From Limnanthes douglasii subsp. nivea (taxonomy: Eukaryota > Streptophyta > Magnoliopsida > Brassicales > Limnanthaceae): DNA of 64,000 nt. Shown here piece by piece: positions 1 through 9,990 of the stretch. The position numbers were made by a program, and so were the translations under genes. Positions within the stretch are counted from its first letter, which is position 1. The number at the start of each line of letters is the position of its first letter. The stretch covers positions 31,877,900-31,941,899 of the forward strand of contig JAUPFV010000001.1 in the NCBI GenBank assembly GCA_036936605.1, given 5' to 3'. The notes beneath the pieces are model-generated. The model was given only the letters and a program-made list of their open reading frames with translations, did no database searches and was not told where the DNA came from.

Positions 1-104
1 GTTTGGAAAAGGCCGAAAGATTTAAAATGAATTCCTTCAAATCACAAGTCTTTGGCATTAGGTTTCTTGATACTATGATTGATGTTTTAGTTATGTATTG
101 TCTT

Positions 105-617
105 GAACAACTTATTAGGTATTATGTATATTTTACAACATAACATTGATGGTTCGTATATTGTATTAGAATTTAGTTTTATCGGTTAAAGTATGTTTTA
201 CTTATGAACTTGAACTTGTGTGGTTTTTGTATGTTTTACAGCATAACAGTGATGGTTTGTATGTTGTATTGGAATTCAATTTTATCAATTGAAGTATGTT
301 TTACTTATGAACTTGTGTGGTTTTTGTATGTTGTACAATATAATATTGATGGTTTGTATGTTGTAGTGGAATTTAGTTTTATCGGTTGAAGTATGTTTTA
401 CTTATGAACTTGTGTGGTTTTTGTATGTTTTACAACATTTTATTGATGGTTTGTATGTTGTATTGGAATTTAATTTTATCAGTTGAAGTATGTTTTACTT
501 ATGAACTTGTGTGGGTTTTGTATGTTTTATAACATAACATTGATGGTTTATATGTTGTATTAGAATTTAGTTTTATCGGTTGAAGTATGTTTTACTTATG
601 AACTTGTGTAGTTTTTG
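105..617. repeat. 97-bp tandem repeat array, about five copies
   Basis: The block GTATGTTTTACTTATGAAC recurs at 191, 294, 391, 488 and 585, giving a period of 97 bp; the first interval is 103 bp because GAACTT is duplicated inside that unit. Between these blocks each unit carries variants of TGATGGTTTGTATGTTGTA. Short open frames here only echo the repeat. The array ends within a few bases of where the Copia-A LTR appears to begin. Confidence 0.9.
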
Positions 618-618
618 T

Positions 619-969
619 TGTGAATGAGTCGAATAGTGCATTGACAGTGTACTGTGTCCGGCAGTACAGTTTTGTGTTGTGATAGTGATATTGTCCAATT
701 ACTTGAGTTAGTCTTGTGGTATGAGCCCATTAGGCCCATAGTCTAGTAAGTCTATTAATTCCCTATAAATAGATTACTAGGGCGACACAAAACACAATCT
801 GAAATCTGTAATCTTTTCTATCATAGTGAAACTCTTTCTATGGCGGCGCCCGTGAACGTATATGATTGTCGAACCACGTTAAATCCCGTATTTCGTTTAA
901 ATATTTCCGTCGTATATATTTTGTGCTTGAGCCATTTTGTGATAATTGCATAGTATTTTATAATAAAAT
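619..969 (+). promoter_or_regulatory. Copia-A 5' LTR with TATA box
   Basis: The stretch immediately precedes a tRNA-Met primer site, so it is the 5' LTR. It contains CCCTATAAATAG (TATA at 764-770), a good TATA box, and then a GC-richer piece around 840-900 of the kind seen in R/U5 of plant copia LTRs. The 3' LTR is missing, so neither the length nor the age can be checked internally. Confidence 0.6.
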
Positions 970-981
970 TGGTATCAGAGC
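970..981 (+). other. Primer binding site (initiator tRNA-Met), Copia-A
   Basis: TGGTATCAGAGC is the standard plant copia primer binding site, complementary to the 3' end of initiator tRNA-Met, and would prime minus-strand DNA synthesis. It sits directly after the LTR. Confidence 0.85.
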
Positions 982-1045
982 CACGTGGTGAAATTAGGGC
1001 TTTTGCAATTAGGGTTTCACAATAGCGTCTACAGCAACAAAATAC

Positions 1046-1942
1046 ATGATTGAAAAATTTGATGGGGGATCCAGCTTTGCGTTGTGGAAGATTAAACTAA
1101 AATATTCATTGGTACTGCAAGGGCTGTAGAAGGCTGTGGAGAATAAGTTACCAGAAGAGATGAAAGAAGAGGAGAAACAAGATTTTCAAGAAAGGGCTTT
1201 GTGCTGGATTTTAATGAGTGTGAAAGACAATGTGCTTCGCGAGATTAGTGGTGAGAAGACTGCTGCCTGCGCATGGAAAAAGCGAGGAGATCTTTACTCA
1301 GAGAAATCAGTAGTAAACCGATTATACTTGAAGAAATGTTTGTATGATTTCATATTGAAAGAAGGTATGTCCATAACAGAGCACCTAGATAATTTTAAAT
1401 CAATTATAATGGACTTGAAGAGCATAGATATCAATATTGAGGATGAGGATCAAGCTTTGTTTGTATTGAGATCGTTACCAGCTCCCTATGAAAACTTCGT
1501 AGATACCATTATGTATGGTAAGGATAAGTTATCGCTAGCAGATGTCAAAGGGGCACTGAAATCAAAAGATATGAGACAGTTGCAGCCAGACAATCAAGCT
1601 GAAGGGGAAGGTCTTATGACTAGGGGAAGATCTAAAAGCAAAGCGAGTTCTTTAAGAAGGAAGAACTGGAGGTCCAAGTCAAGGGTGAAGCACTCAAACT
1701 GTTTTGAATGCGGTGAGCAGGGTCATTATAGAAGAGATTGTCCGAAACTGAATGGTAGGAAGGGAAATCAAAAGGAAAATGCAGCAAACATTGTTGAAGG
1801 TGTGAACGATTCCGACGATAGTGAAAACAGTGGTAAAGGAGATGTATTGTCCGTGAGTTCAGACTTTGGGCAAAACTCTTGGGTACTTGATACTGGCGCT
1901 ACAAATGGTATGGCCATTGTTTTCTATGCTTCGCCCTTTTGA
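1046..1942 (+). pseudogene. Copia-A gag polyprotein, broken
   Basis: Gag forms the virus-like particle of the retrotransposon. The frame from the ATG at 1046 reads FDGGSSFALWKIKLKY, the N-terminal gag signature, then meets an in-frame TAG at 1127-1129 (codon 28). It stays open from 1130 to 1942. Features in order: gag core of the UBN2/DUF4219 type, a basic RS/K-rich stretch, a CCHC zinc knuckle CFECGEQGHYRRDC around 1708-1743, and the protease start WVLDTGA near 1880-1905. After that the reading no longer resembles a protease and stops at 1942. The early stop and the missing pol make it non-functional. Confidence 0.85.
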
Positions 1943-2323
1943 GTGTTTTCTTTGCTCACAATCTACATGAGCTTTTTGTCCTTTTATATGAGTATAGGCT
2001 TTTTTTGTATTTATTCTTGTTCGCTGTGTTGCTATTCGGTACACTACTTAGTGTCTCTATGTGAATATCTAACTCTTCAGTTAAACCTGCTTTAATAGTT
2101 TGCATCACATTAGGTCTTTCTACACTAAGGTCCTCTCTTTCTATTTCATCGACTATGTTGTTTATCACTCATTATATCGGCAATTGTATGTAAATTCACA
2201 TTGGATGTCCTCACACTTTTCTTAAGGTTTGATCAATGTCTACTTGTGTGACACTATGAATCTCTGAAAACACATATTGCTTGCCATCCCTTCTGTTAAA
2301 TGTTTCTTTTTATTGAATGGCAG
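1909..2323. other. Unassigned junction between Copia-A and the TRAF-like pseudogene
   Basis: About 400 bp with short open frames on both strands, none of which I recognise. The last part (2290-2323) is T-rich and ends in GAATGGCAG, which serves as the splice acceptor of the first recognisable exon of the TRAF-like pseudogene, so this part is probably its intron. Confidence 0.4.
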
Positions 2324-3722
2324 GTGCATTTTACTCTATCCCAAGGGTGTGATGTTTGCAATCATTTCTCATTGTTTCTTTGTGCTGCGAACCGTGACAA
2401 ACTAAATCCAGGTTTGATGGTTAATTACTTTCAAATGATTTCTTTCTCACTTTTCTTTGTTTGATGCATTTATCATGATATAGTGTATATTTGGTGCTTG
2501 AGACAGGTTGGAGTCATTTTGCGCAGTTTATGATAGCTGTCGTAAACAAAGATCCCAAGAAATCTAAACATTCAGGTGAGTTTTTGAGCGGCTGTGTTAA
2601 GTCCTATGCAGATGTTTTGTTAATCACTAAAATCAATTTCTGCAGATACTCTACACCGATTCTGGAAGGAAGAACATGACTGGGTTGGAAAAAAATTATG
2701 GAGCTATCGAAGATATGCGATGGCTTCATAGATTCTTATAAGGTCACCTAATTTATTTATTTTATTAGTGTTGTCCAATGCACCTGACTAATATTTCATT
2801 TTACACCCTTCACTGCTGGACTCATAACCACAATAATTGTTGTATATGACTGTATATTTACAAGTATGAATGTATAAACGTATTTAATCTTTTTGTTATG
2901 CTTATTATGAAAGAAGTAGCTCTTGCTTTACGAGCTTCTTCTTTAACAGTTTTGTTGATTCTCATAATTTCCAATGGCATTTTGGCTGTTAGTAAGCAAG
3001 TATACAGTGAAAGAAAGATTGATTGTTTTATGAGCTTAATGGTTTTGTTGATTCTCGTAATTTCTAATGACATTTTTCCTATTGGTAGCAATTATATAGT
3101 GAAAAGAGATATTGATTGTAGGAAAGAGGTGGAACGACCATTTCGCTCCCTTGATCCTCAATATAGGAGGGGTGTATTCGTCAAATGTTGAGCAAATTTG
3201 TCGCCGTAGTATGGAAGAAAGATGAAACAAACTTGGGAAAATGATAGAGGATAAAGCTAAGTGGTCAAGGTATTCTATCCTGTACCATTTAAGTTTCTCA
3301 AATGTCCTCTAATTTATATCGCAATACTAGTTAGGTACTAAGGACCAAAGTGCTAGTTTGCACTAAATGCAGTTTCTGTGCTTTTTGGTTAGTCATGGAC
3401 CAAAGTGCTAGGCGCGCGTATGTCTTATGATTATAAAAGTAGTAGTGAAGCACTTATTTTTAAAGAAAGAAGTCACGTTCACTTTGTTAATGAACTCCAT
3501 GTGTAGTAAAATAAAAGCTCTTGAAGGCCAGTAATAGAGCAAAAAAATGAGGCTAAGCTGTTAGACGTTGACGATATACGGATACCAGACCCCATCGTCT
3601 CTGTGGGAAAAGATATGTTCATACTGGTACAAGATGTTCTTCTGCTGCTCAAAGAGCTGCCTTGGAGCCCTTGCCTCCAAAAGCTGAAAAGGGTCCTCAA
3701 ACCGTTCAAAGGCAAGTTGCAA
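2324..3722 (+). pseudogene. TRAF/MATH-domain protein pseudogene (MUSE13/MUSE14-like), introns retained
   Basis: Five blocks separated by introns with GT..AG borders match the plant TRAF1A/TRAF1B (MUSE14/MUSE13) proteins, adaptors known to control turnover of NLR immune receptors and autophagy components. Blocks: 2324-2411 (CDVCNHFSLFLCAANRDKL, after a 1-nt deletion near 2346), 2507-2575 (GWSHFAQFMIAVVNKDPKK), 2646-2742 (DTLHRFWKEEHDW, then a 1-nt deletion), about 3120-3269 (ERPFRSLDPQYRR, then VEQICRR and an in-frame TGA), and about 3437-3722 (KKEVTFTLLMNSMC, KALEGQ, GKDMFILVQDVLLLL, then a frameshift before EPLPPKAEKGPQ). The first two MATH strands upstream and everything after 3722 are absent. 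Retained introns mean a DNA-level relic, not a retrocopy. At least three frameshifts and one stop make it a pseudogene. Confidence 0.85.
2940..3120. repeat. Imperfect about 98-bp tandem duplication inside a TRAF pseudogene intron
   Basis: TTTTGTTGATTCTC followed by TAATTTC and ending in AGATTGATTGT / AGATATTGATTGT occurs twice, starting near 2947 and 3045. It lies between the exon ending at 2742 and the acceptor TTGTAG just before the exon at about 3120. The short antiparallel frames here are by-products of the repeat. Confidence 0.7.
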
Positions 3723-3802
3723 ATTGAGGTGGTAGTTAGACTTATACGGCGCGCAATAGCGCATAGCATTTTTTGGGCCTCGCAGCACAATAAGGCTAAA
3801 TA
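3723..3802. other. Short unassigned spacer
   Basis: After the last TRAF-like residues the sequence contains a CG-richer stretch (TACGGCGCGCAATAGCGC) that I cannot assign. The duplicated segment begins at about 3803. Confidence 0.3.
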
Positions 3803-4800
3803 AAAACTATATGAATAGACCGTGTATTATATTCTTCCGCTGGAATAATAAGAAAAAGTAATACCTAAATAAAAAATCTTTTTATTTCACAATTTTTTGT
3901 ACAAATCCTTACAGAAAACTTACAAAATTTAAATTTAGTCTTTTTTTATCAAGTTAAATGTGAATTATAAAAGATAAAACTAGTATATTGAATTTGCAAT
4001 GTCTATTTTTTTTTGTAAACGAGGAATTGGTAGAATACAACATCTTTATTTAAAGACACGTTAAAAAGTTGTGGATAATAGCAAAAGCCTGGAAGTGGTC
4101 AATTTTTTACTAATATTTTAGTAATTCATGATACTAAAAAAACAATGATGGTAAAATTGAATATTTTGAAGAACTTGAAATAGAAAATTCTACTAAAAAA
4201 TTCTAGATGTTCGGAAGAAAAAGTAATCAATTTTAGTATAAATGGCGAATGATCGAAATCTATATGTCTAGATATTCGTAGATTCTTTTTAGGGTAATTT
4301 CTTAGTTTTTACATTTCGAAAAGTTTTGTCATTCGTAACTAATTTTAAAAAACGTGTTTATGTTGTTTTTTATCACAAAACTATGGTGACTTTTTTTTAA
4401 AGAACAAATGCGATAACATTAATAACTTTAGAAAATATTGAGTTGAACCTAAAAGAATAGGTTGTATCTTGATGTTTGATGGGTTGAGCAATATTAGAAA
4501 AAGATGTATCACTAATTTTTTAGCGAATAATCCTAGTAGGATATTGTTTTTAAAATCTTGTGACACATAAATACGGACGAGTTGAAAATGTTTGATTTTT
4601 TCGCAAAAATTACGCAAGAAAACATAATCAGTGACAGATAGTGCATCAACATATGTATCGACCGATTTAAAATTGATAAACAAAAGTTCAAACTTTTTGT
4701 CACCTTGAATCGATCATTGCACATATTTAACTTTAGAAAATATCGACAATTTAGGAATGTGTGAGAAGCAATAGAGTTAACGGTTTAAATCTATTCCAAC
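3803..4800. repeat. Segmental duplication, copy 1 (undisturbed)
   Basis: From AAAACTATATGAATAGACCG (about 3805) to the run AGCAATAGAGTTAACGG (about 4770) this segment matches 5817-6748 plus 14049-14101 with scattered substitutions and small indels. No convincing gene is visible; open frames on the minus strand (4381-4724) have no recognisable domains and their counterpart in copy 2 is shifted. The value of this copy is that it preserves the site where Copia-B later landed in the second copy. Confidence 0.85.
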
Positions 4801-5816
4801 CTTGGCGTTAGATGTAAGCCGTTAACATTTTTGCTATTTTTTTGCTTTTTTATGCATTCTTTTATCGTAAAATCAAATCAATGCAATAATGCTTGCAGAT
4901 TAAAAATGGTTTTGTTTTCATCAATTTTTGAACCGACTTATATATAAACAAAAGTTATTTTTTTTACTTAAAAGATGTTTTTTTCTCTAATTTTTTAAAA
5001 ATATTTTTAACAATTCGTCTGCATTTTTAGAAATATATGACGTAACAAAAGATTTTAAAGACTTCATCCCACTACCACTATTCAATAACAGGAGATTTAA
5101 AGACTTCATCCTACTATCACTATTCATTAAAAAGTTAGATAAATATTCATTTTGTACCGCTCCACCCATCGATCGTCAATGTACGCGCTTTTACTAACAT
5201 TGTTCATACAGTTTTCTTCTTACCGTTTCCTTCCATATAGTCACCCACATTTAATTTGTGTTCGAAGGGTATCTATAGGTGTTAAAATCGCGATACATTT
5301 AATTCGTATCGCGCTTCGGAAATTAAACCCAACGATAAGTATCATAGTACATACGCGTTCTCGGCTGAACCTGTTTTATCTTCTGGCGTTCGTTTGTAAG
5401 CTATTACGTCACGGTTTACCTACACATGCCCATTTGATTAGCGACCGCGGAATTCCTCCGAAATATATATATATTATCATAGTATTTGTTAACAAACCAA
5501 ACATATACGTTATGGTCCGATAAATAAATATGTAGAATTCAAAAGGTTAAATCTGTAGAATTCAAAAAGGTTTATTTAAGATACGTACATATAATCTCTG
5601 TTTCTATAGTTTAAACTTAACTTTTAGTTTAACGGTTTTCAATTTAAAATTTAATTTTACTTCTTAGTAAAGAAGTGTAACCATATATTACTTTTATGGT
5701 TAACTCTATTCTAATTTCGAATTTTAATTTGCGGGAATTCTCTATTTGTTTTTGTATTTCAAACTGTATAGTTTAGTTTAAAATTAAATTATAATGGTTT
5801 AAAACCTAAACTAATT
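4801..5816. other. Unassigned spacer between the duplicated segments
   Basis: It holds a short direct repeat (GATTTAAAGACTTCATCC at about 5052 and 5094) and a region at 5150-5460 with more CG dinucleotides than its surroundings, where a plus-strand frame of 123 codons (5152-5523) is open. I recognise no domain in that frame or its reverse; hydrophobic runs are present but the codon pattern looks random. A short duplication GTAGAATTCAAAA occurs at about 5530-5560. Nothing else is seen. Confidence 0.35.
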
Positions 5817-6748
5817 TAAAAACTATATGAATAGACCGTGTGTTATATTCTTCCGCTGGAATAATAAGAAAAACTAATACCTAAATAAAAACTCTTTTTA
5901 TTTCATAAATTTTTTACAGATTCGTTAAGAAAACTTTTACAAAATTTAAATTTAATCTTTTTTTATCAAGTTAAATGTGAATTATAAAAGATAAAAGTCG
6001 TATACTGAATTTGCAATTTAATTAATGTTTTTTTTAAAGGAAGAATTGGTAGAATAAAACATTTTACTTAAGACACGTCAAAAGGTTGTGGATCATAGCA
6101 AAAGTACGAAAGAGGTCAAATTTTTGCTAATATTTTAGTAATTCATGATACTAAAAAAAAACAATGGTGATGAAATTGAATATTTTGAAGAATATAATGA
6201 TAAACTTGAAATAGAAAATTTTACTAAAAAGTTCTAGATGTTTGGAAGAAAAAGTAATTAATTTACATGTTTAAATATTTGTAGATTTTTTTATGGTAAT
6301 GTCTTAGATTTTATAGTTTGAAAAGTTTTGGCATTCGTAGCTAACTTTGAAAAACGGGTTTACGTTCTTTTTTATCATAAAACTAGGGTGACTTTTTTTT
6401 AAAGAAAAAAGGTGATAACATTAATAACTTAGAAAATATGGAGTTGAACCTAAAAAATAGGAAAATAGCTTGTATTTTGATGTTTGATGGGTTGAGCGAT
6501 ATTAGAGAAAAATTATCACTATTTTTTTAGCGAATAATTTTAGTGGATGTAGTTTTTAAAATCTCTTGACACATAAATACTGACGAGTTGAAAATGTTTT
6601 AATTTTTTTCCGAAGAGATTGCGCAAGAAAACATAGTCAGCGAGAGATAGTGCATCAACATATGTATCAGTTGATTTAAAATGGATAAAAAAAAGTTCAT
6701 TTTTTGTCACCGTGCATCGCTCATTGCACATATTTGACGTGAGAAAAC
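5817..6748. repeat. Segmental duplication, copy 2 (left part, cut by Copia-B)
   Basis: This matches copy 1 from AAAAACTATATGAATAGACC onward. It ends at GAGAAAAC, and the continuation of the copy-1 sequence (AGCAATAGAGTTAACGG) is found 7.3 kb further right at about 14059, directly after the Copia-B 3' LTR and its target duplication. Confidence 0.88.
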
Positions 6749-7516
6749 TATTTGAATTTCTCCATTAAGTTGGACCGTCACATGTCGTATCGATGTATCG
6801 AACTATGTTAATATTAGTCCAATAAAAGTAATCATAAAGAAAAGAACGAACTAGTAGATAAAATATGTATCATGGAGGTAATTGTATAGATACCAGGTTT
6901 AATTCCGAATACTGTGAAGGATTGGATTCGGAAATAAACAACTTAAGCAAAACGTAAAGTTTTGGGGTTATTTTGTAAAACAAAATAATACCGGGTTATG
7001 GTCTCTAAGAGTGACAATTTAATAAGGACTGGTCTTCATTAAGTAACTGTCTGGAAGTTACAGACAATTAAGAGAGAAGAACCGTTACTGGTCTTCATTA
7101 AGTAACTGTCTGGAAGTTACAGACAATTAAGAGAGAAGAACCGTTAGTGGTCTTCGTTAAGTAAATGTCTGGAAGTTACAAACAATTACTTAATGAAGAA
7201 CCGTTTTCTCACTTCAGTTCTATATAAGAATGAGTTTCTCATTCTTGAAAGCAAGAGAAAGAAAATACAGAGAGAAAATCCTTTAAGAAAAACAAATTGA
7301 TTCTTCCTTCGAATCAATTACAAAAGTGTGTTTTGATTGCCATCTCTTAGAAGAATCAATAACCTAGCAAAGGATCGCCGATCATCTGCTCTAAGTCAGA
7401 AATCTGAAGATCAAAGAATGTCTACATCCTGTAAGTATTTATTCCGCATTATTATAGGATGATTTAACTTCATGGTTCAATAAGTTAGATTAGAAATCCG
7501 TAAAGTATTTCTATCA
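6749..7516 (+). promoter_or_regulatory. Copia-B 5' LTR
   Basis: Aligned with the 3' LTR, it starts at TATTTGAATTTC where the 3' LTR has TGTTGGAATTTC, so the first bases have two changes, and it ends in TTTCTATCA. U3 carries three 59-bp tandem units (7031, 7090, 7149), then the TATA box TATATAAG (7221-7228). About 30 bp later R begins, with a purine-rich AAAGCAAGAGAAAGAAAA stretch. A GTAAGT motif at 7431 in U5 is a possible splice donor. Transcription of the element would start here. Confidence 0.93.
7029..7206. repeat. Three 59-bp tandem units in the Copia-B LTR U3
   Basis: GGTCTTCATTAAGTAACTG recurs at 7031, 7090 and 7149 (third unit with G for A and AAATG for AACTG), a period of 59 bp. Within each unit GTAACTGTCTGG and its near complement GGAAGTTACAGAC form a small dyad. 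The same triplet is in the 3' LTR (about 13557-13730). Directly repeated U3 boxes just upstream of TATA are typical of transcriptional enhancers in stress-responsive copia elements such as Tnt1 and Tto1; that role is inference here. Confidence 0.88.
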
Positions 7517-7518
7517 AG

Positions 7519-7530
7519 TGGTATCAGAGC
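7519..7530 (+). other. Primer binding site (tRNA-Met), Copia-B
   Basis: TGGTATCAGAGC, two bases after the LTR end TCA, matches the complement of the initiator tRNA-Met 3' end. This is the usual copia primer site. Confidence 0.95.
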
Positions 7531-8715
7531 CACCATGAAATTAAATTCTTAGTTTTTCAGATTATAAAATTAGATCATATATATTAGATCTATATATTAG
7601 ATATGATATCGGTTATCGGAAATTACACAAACAATTAAACAATTACGGAGGTATAATTATATATGCATGGTATAATTATATATGCAGTTAAAAGATGTCG
7701 TATGCGGCTACTATAATTAATATAATTAAATTAAAATCTGAAATTATTAATTTAGTAACTGTCCTTTCGCCTAAAGAATAGGCGAAATATACGTCACCAC
7801 CGATAAATGTGTAATTAAGTTATATATTATATAAAGTTATAAGTGAATTATTACGAGAATTATATTATATCATTGAAGTTTATTATATATAAATATATAT
7901 TATAGTATATATATGAATAAGTTTTATATATATAAATAAATACTACATTATAATATATATTAAGAATTATATTACAATATAATTAAAGATATATTATAAT
8001 ATATTAAATTTAAGGTGTAAATTTAATTTAATTAAAGATATATTATAATTAAAGATATATTACAATATAATTAAAGATATATTATAATATATTAAATTTA
8101 AGGTGTAAATTTAATTTAATTAAAGATATATTATAATTAAAGATATATTACAATATAATTAAAGATATATTATAATATATTAAATTTAAGGTGTAAATTT
8201 AATTTGATTAAATTATACATAGACTACGAAATAGTTTGGACATTAAGTAAGGTAGTCGTATAGTATTTTTCGAAATAATTAGCATGTTTTAAGCTGTCCG
8301 AACTTCGGTAAATAATTAATGATTCAATATATCGCCAAAGTGATCCCTATTGCTGAATTAATTATTTTAGAGTTTTGACAAGTCTATGATTGACAAGTAT
8401 GTAAATTTTAATCGGCCCAAAGGAAGGTTAATGTTTGACATAGTTAATCTTAGACACGAGATAGTTATTTGTGAATTGATCATTAAGAAAATTGAACTAG
8501 GAAAAAATCGGCCCAAAGGAAGATTTTTTCTTGTCAATTAGATGGATCAACATTAATTATGCTCAAACTCATACATATACAAATTAATATGCTTGCCCAA
8601 AGGTATCTTATTGATGTTGTAAGAGTATGATTTATTATGCTATGTTTATTTGTTAAATACTATGGAGGTTATATGTTAAGTGATATTTTTGGCTATTTAT
8701 TGTTTGTTGTTTGTT
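7531..8715 (+). other. Copia-B untranslated leader, AT-rich, with 88-bp tandem repeats
   Basis: Almost 1.2 kb lies between the PBS and gag. It is extremely AT-rich, and between about 7930 and 8210 it contains an 88-bp tandem repeat (AAGGTGTAAATTT at 8012, 8100 and 8188). The 3' third (8340-8640), with two GGCCCAAAGGAAG motifs, is conserved in Copia-C (20810-20990, minus strand). No open frame of note; the leader is probably the packaging/translation-control region. Confidence 0.8.
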
Positions 8716-9599
8716 ATGTTAGCAAATTCGTATTTCTATAACCCGGAAGGCAAAAAGGCACCCATACTTAATGGGAGCAACTTTGAGCTGTGGAAAGAAG
8801 ATATGTTGCTGCACTTGATGTGCAATGATTACGACTTAGCATTAAGGGTCGATGAACCTAAACCTCAGTCAAACCTCTTACTGATGACAGTTCTCCTACG
8901 GAGAAGAAAGAGTCAGAGGCGTGGGAAAAGTCGAACATGATAAGTCTAGGGATCATGAAGCAAGCAATTCCATTAGCATTCCGTGGTGCAGTTTCACCTG
9001 AGATCACTAATGCGAAAATATTTCTCGAAGAGGTAGAGAAATGTTTTGCCAAGAACGATAAAGTAGAGATTAAGACGCTGCTTATTAAGCTAGCCTCTAT
9101 GAAATATCGTGGCAAAGGGACTGTTCGTGAGCACATCTTGGAAATGTCAAACATCGCTTCCAAACTGAAAGCACTTAAGATTGACCTTCCCGAAGATGTT
9201 GTGGTAAGCTTTGCTTTTCACTCTTTCCCTCCTCAGTATAAGAACTTTGAAACTTCTTATAACTGTCAGCGCGAGAAATGGACTCTCAACGAGCTCATCT
9301 CTCAGGCAGCGCAAGAGGAGGAAAAGATGAAGCAAGAACATCCAGAAGTGCAAATGGTGAAAGCTCAGGTGGATAAGGGAATTAAGAGAAAGTATGAAGG
9401 TTCAGATGCACATGCATTCGGTTCGGGACAAAATAAGCATAAGGGTACGTCTGGTAAAGGGCGTTGCTTCCATTGTAAGAAACCGGTGCACTTTAAGAAA
9501 GAATGTGAAAAATGGAGGGCTATGATGAAAGCCAAAGGTATTTTCACTTCTATGGTCTGTTCTCAGATCAATTTAGTTTCAGTGCCAAGACATACTTGG
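8716..9599 (+). pseudogene. Copia-B gag (frameshifted)
   Basis: The frame starting at the ATG at 8716 reads NGSNFELWKEDMLLHL, the gag N-terminus. A 1-nt frameshift near 8865-8880 moves the reading to the frame that is open from 8937 onward (KQAIPLAFRGAVSPEITNAK). The gag core contains the conserved YRGKGTVREHILEMSNIA block and a CCHC zinc knuckle CFHCKKPVHFKKEC around 9467-9508 for RNA packaging. Without the frameshift, gag would continue directly into protease as one polyprotein, which is the copia norm. Confidence 0.88.
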
Positions 9600-9990
9600 T
9601 GGGTTGATACAGCAGCAACAACTCATGTTTGTATTTCTTTGCAGGGTATGATAAGAAACCGAAGCCTGAGTGATGGTGAAACATCCATCTATACAGCTGA
9701 TGGCAGTTCGTGTTTAGTTCATTCTATCTGTGATTTTCGTTTGCTACTTACCAGTGGACATTTTTTGTATTTAAAAGACGTATTGTATGTACCTTCTTTT
9801 CGAAGGAACCTAATTTCTTTTCCGTTGTTGGACAAATTAAGTTATTCTTGTCTATTTGGAAATGAAAGTTTATGTCTTTATTTACATGGTAATGTTGTTG
9901 GTTCTGGAAAGTTAATAGCAAATGATAACTTGTATTTATTGGATACTATAAAGGATCACAAAGAGATAATGAATGTAGATGTACCTAGAA
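9600..9990 (+). pseudogene. Copia-B protease region with D-T-A-A in place of D-S/T-G-A
   Basis: WWVDTAATTHVCISLQG at about 9597-9647 is the position of the retroviral-type aspartic protease active site, which is normally D-S-G-A or D-T-G-A. Here the glycine codon is replaced by GCA (D-T-A-A at 9606-9617). Downstream the conserved YLKDVLYVPSFRRNLIS block (about 9768-9818) of copia proteases is present. The frame is open. The same D-T-A-A is found in Copia-D, so the change is not private to this copy. Confidence 0.8.

Larger units (their letters stand above)
619..1908 (+). mobile_element. Copia-A: 5' fragment of a Ty1/copia retrotransposon (LTR, PBS, gag, start of protease)
   Basis: The order LTR, tRNA-Met primer site, gag with zinc knuckle and then the first residues of an aspartic protease is that of a plus-strand Ty1/copia element. 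Homology stops just after the protease motif D-T-G-A near 1900, and no integrase, reverse transcriptase or 3' LTR follows; instead a TRAF-like host pseudogene begins about 400 bp later. The left LTR edge at TGTGAATGAG (619) is a guess from the end of the 97-bp array and the usual TG start. The LTR end before the primer site does not show a clean CA. Confidence 0.75.

Noticed and set aside
3479..3803. Minus-strand frames of 75 and 103 codons
   Set aside because: They are antisense to the last exon block of the TRAF-like pseudogene, whose plus-strand reading matches known protein motifs.
5152..5523. 123-codon plus-strand protein
   Set aside because: No recognisable domain, random-looking composition, and no conserved counterpart. 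Kept only as an unexplained patch.
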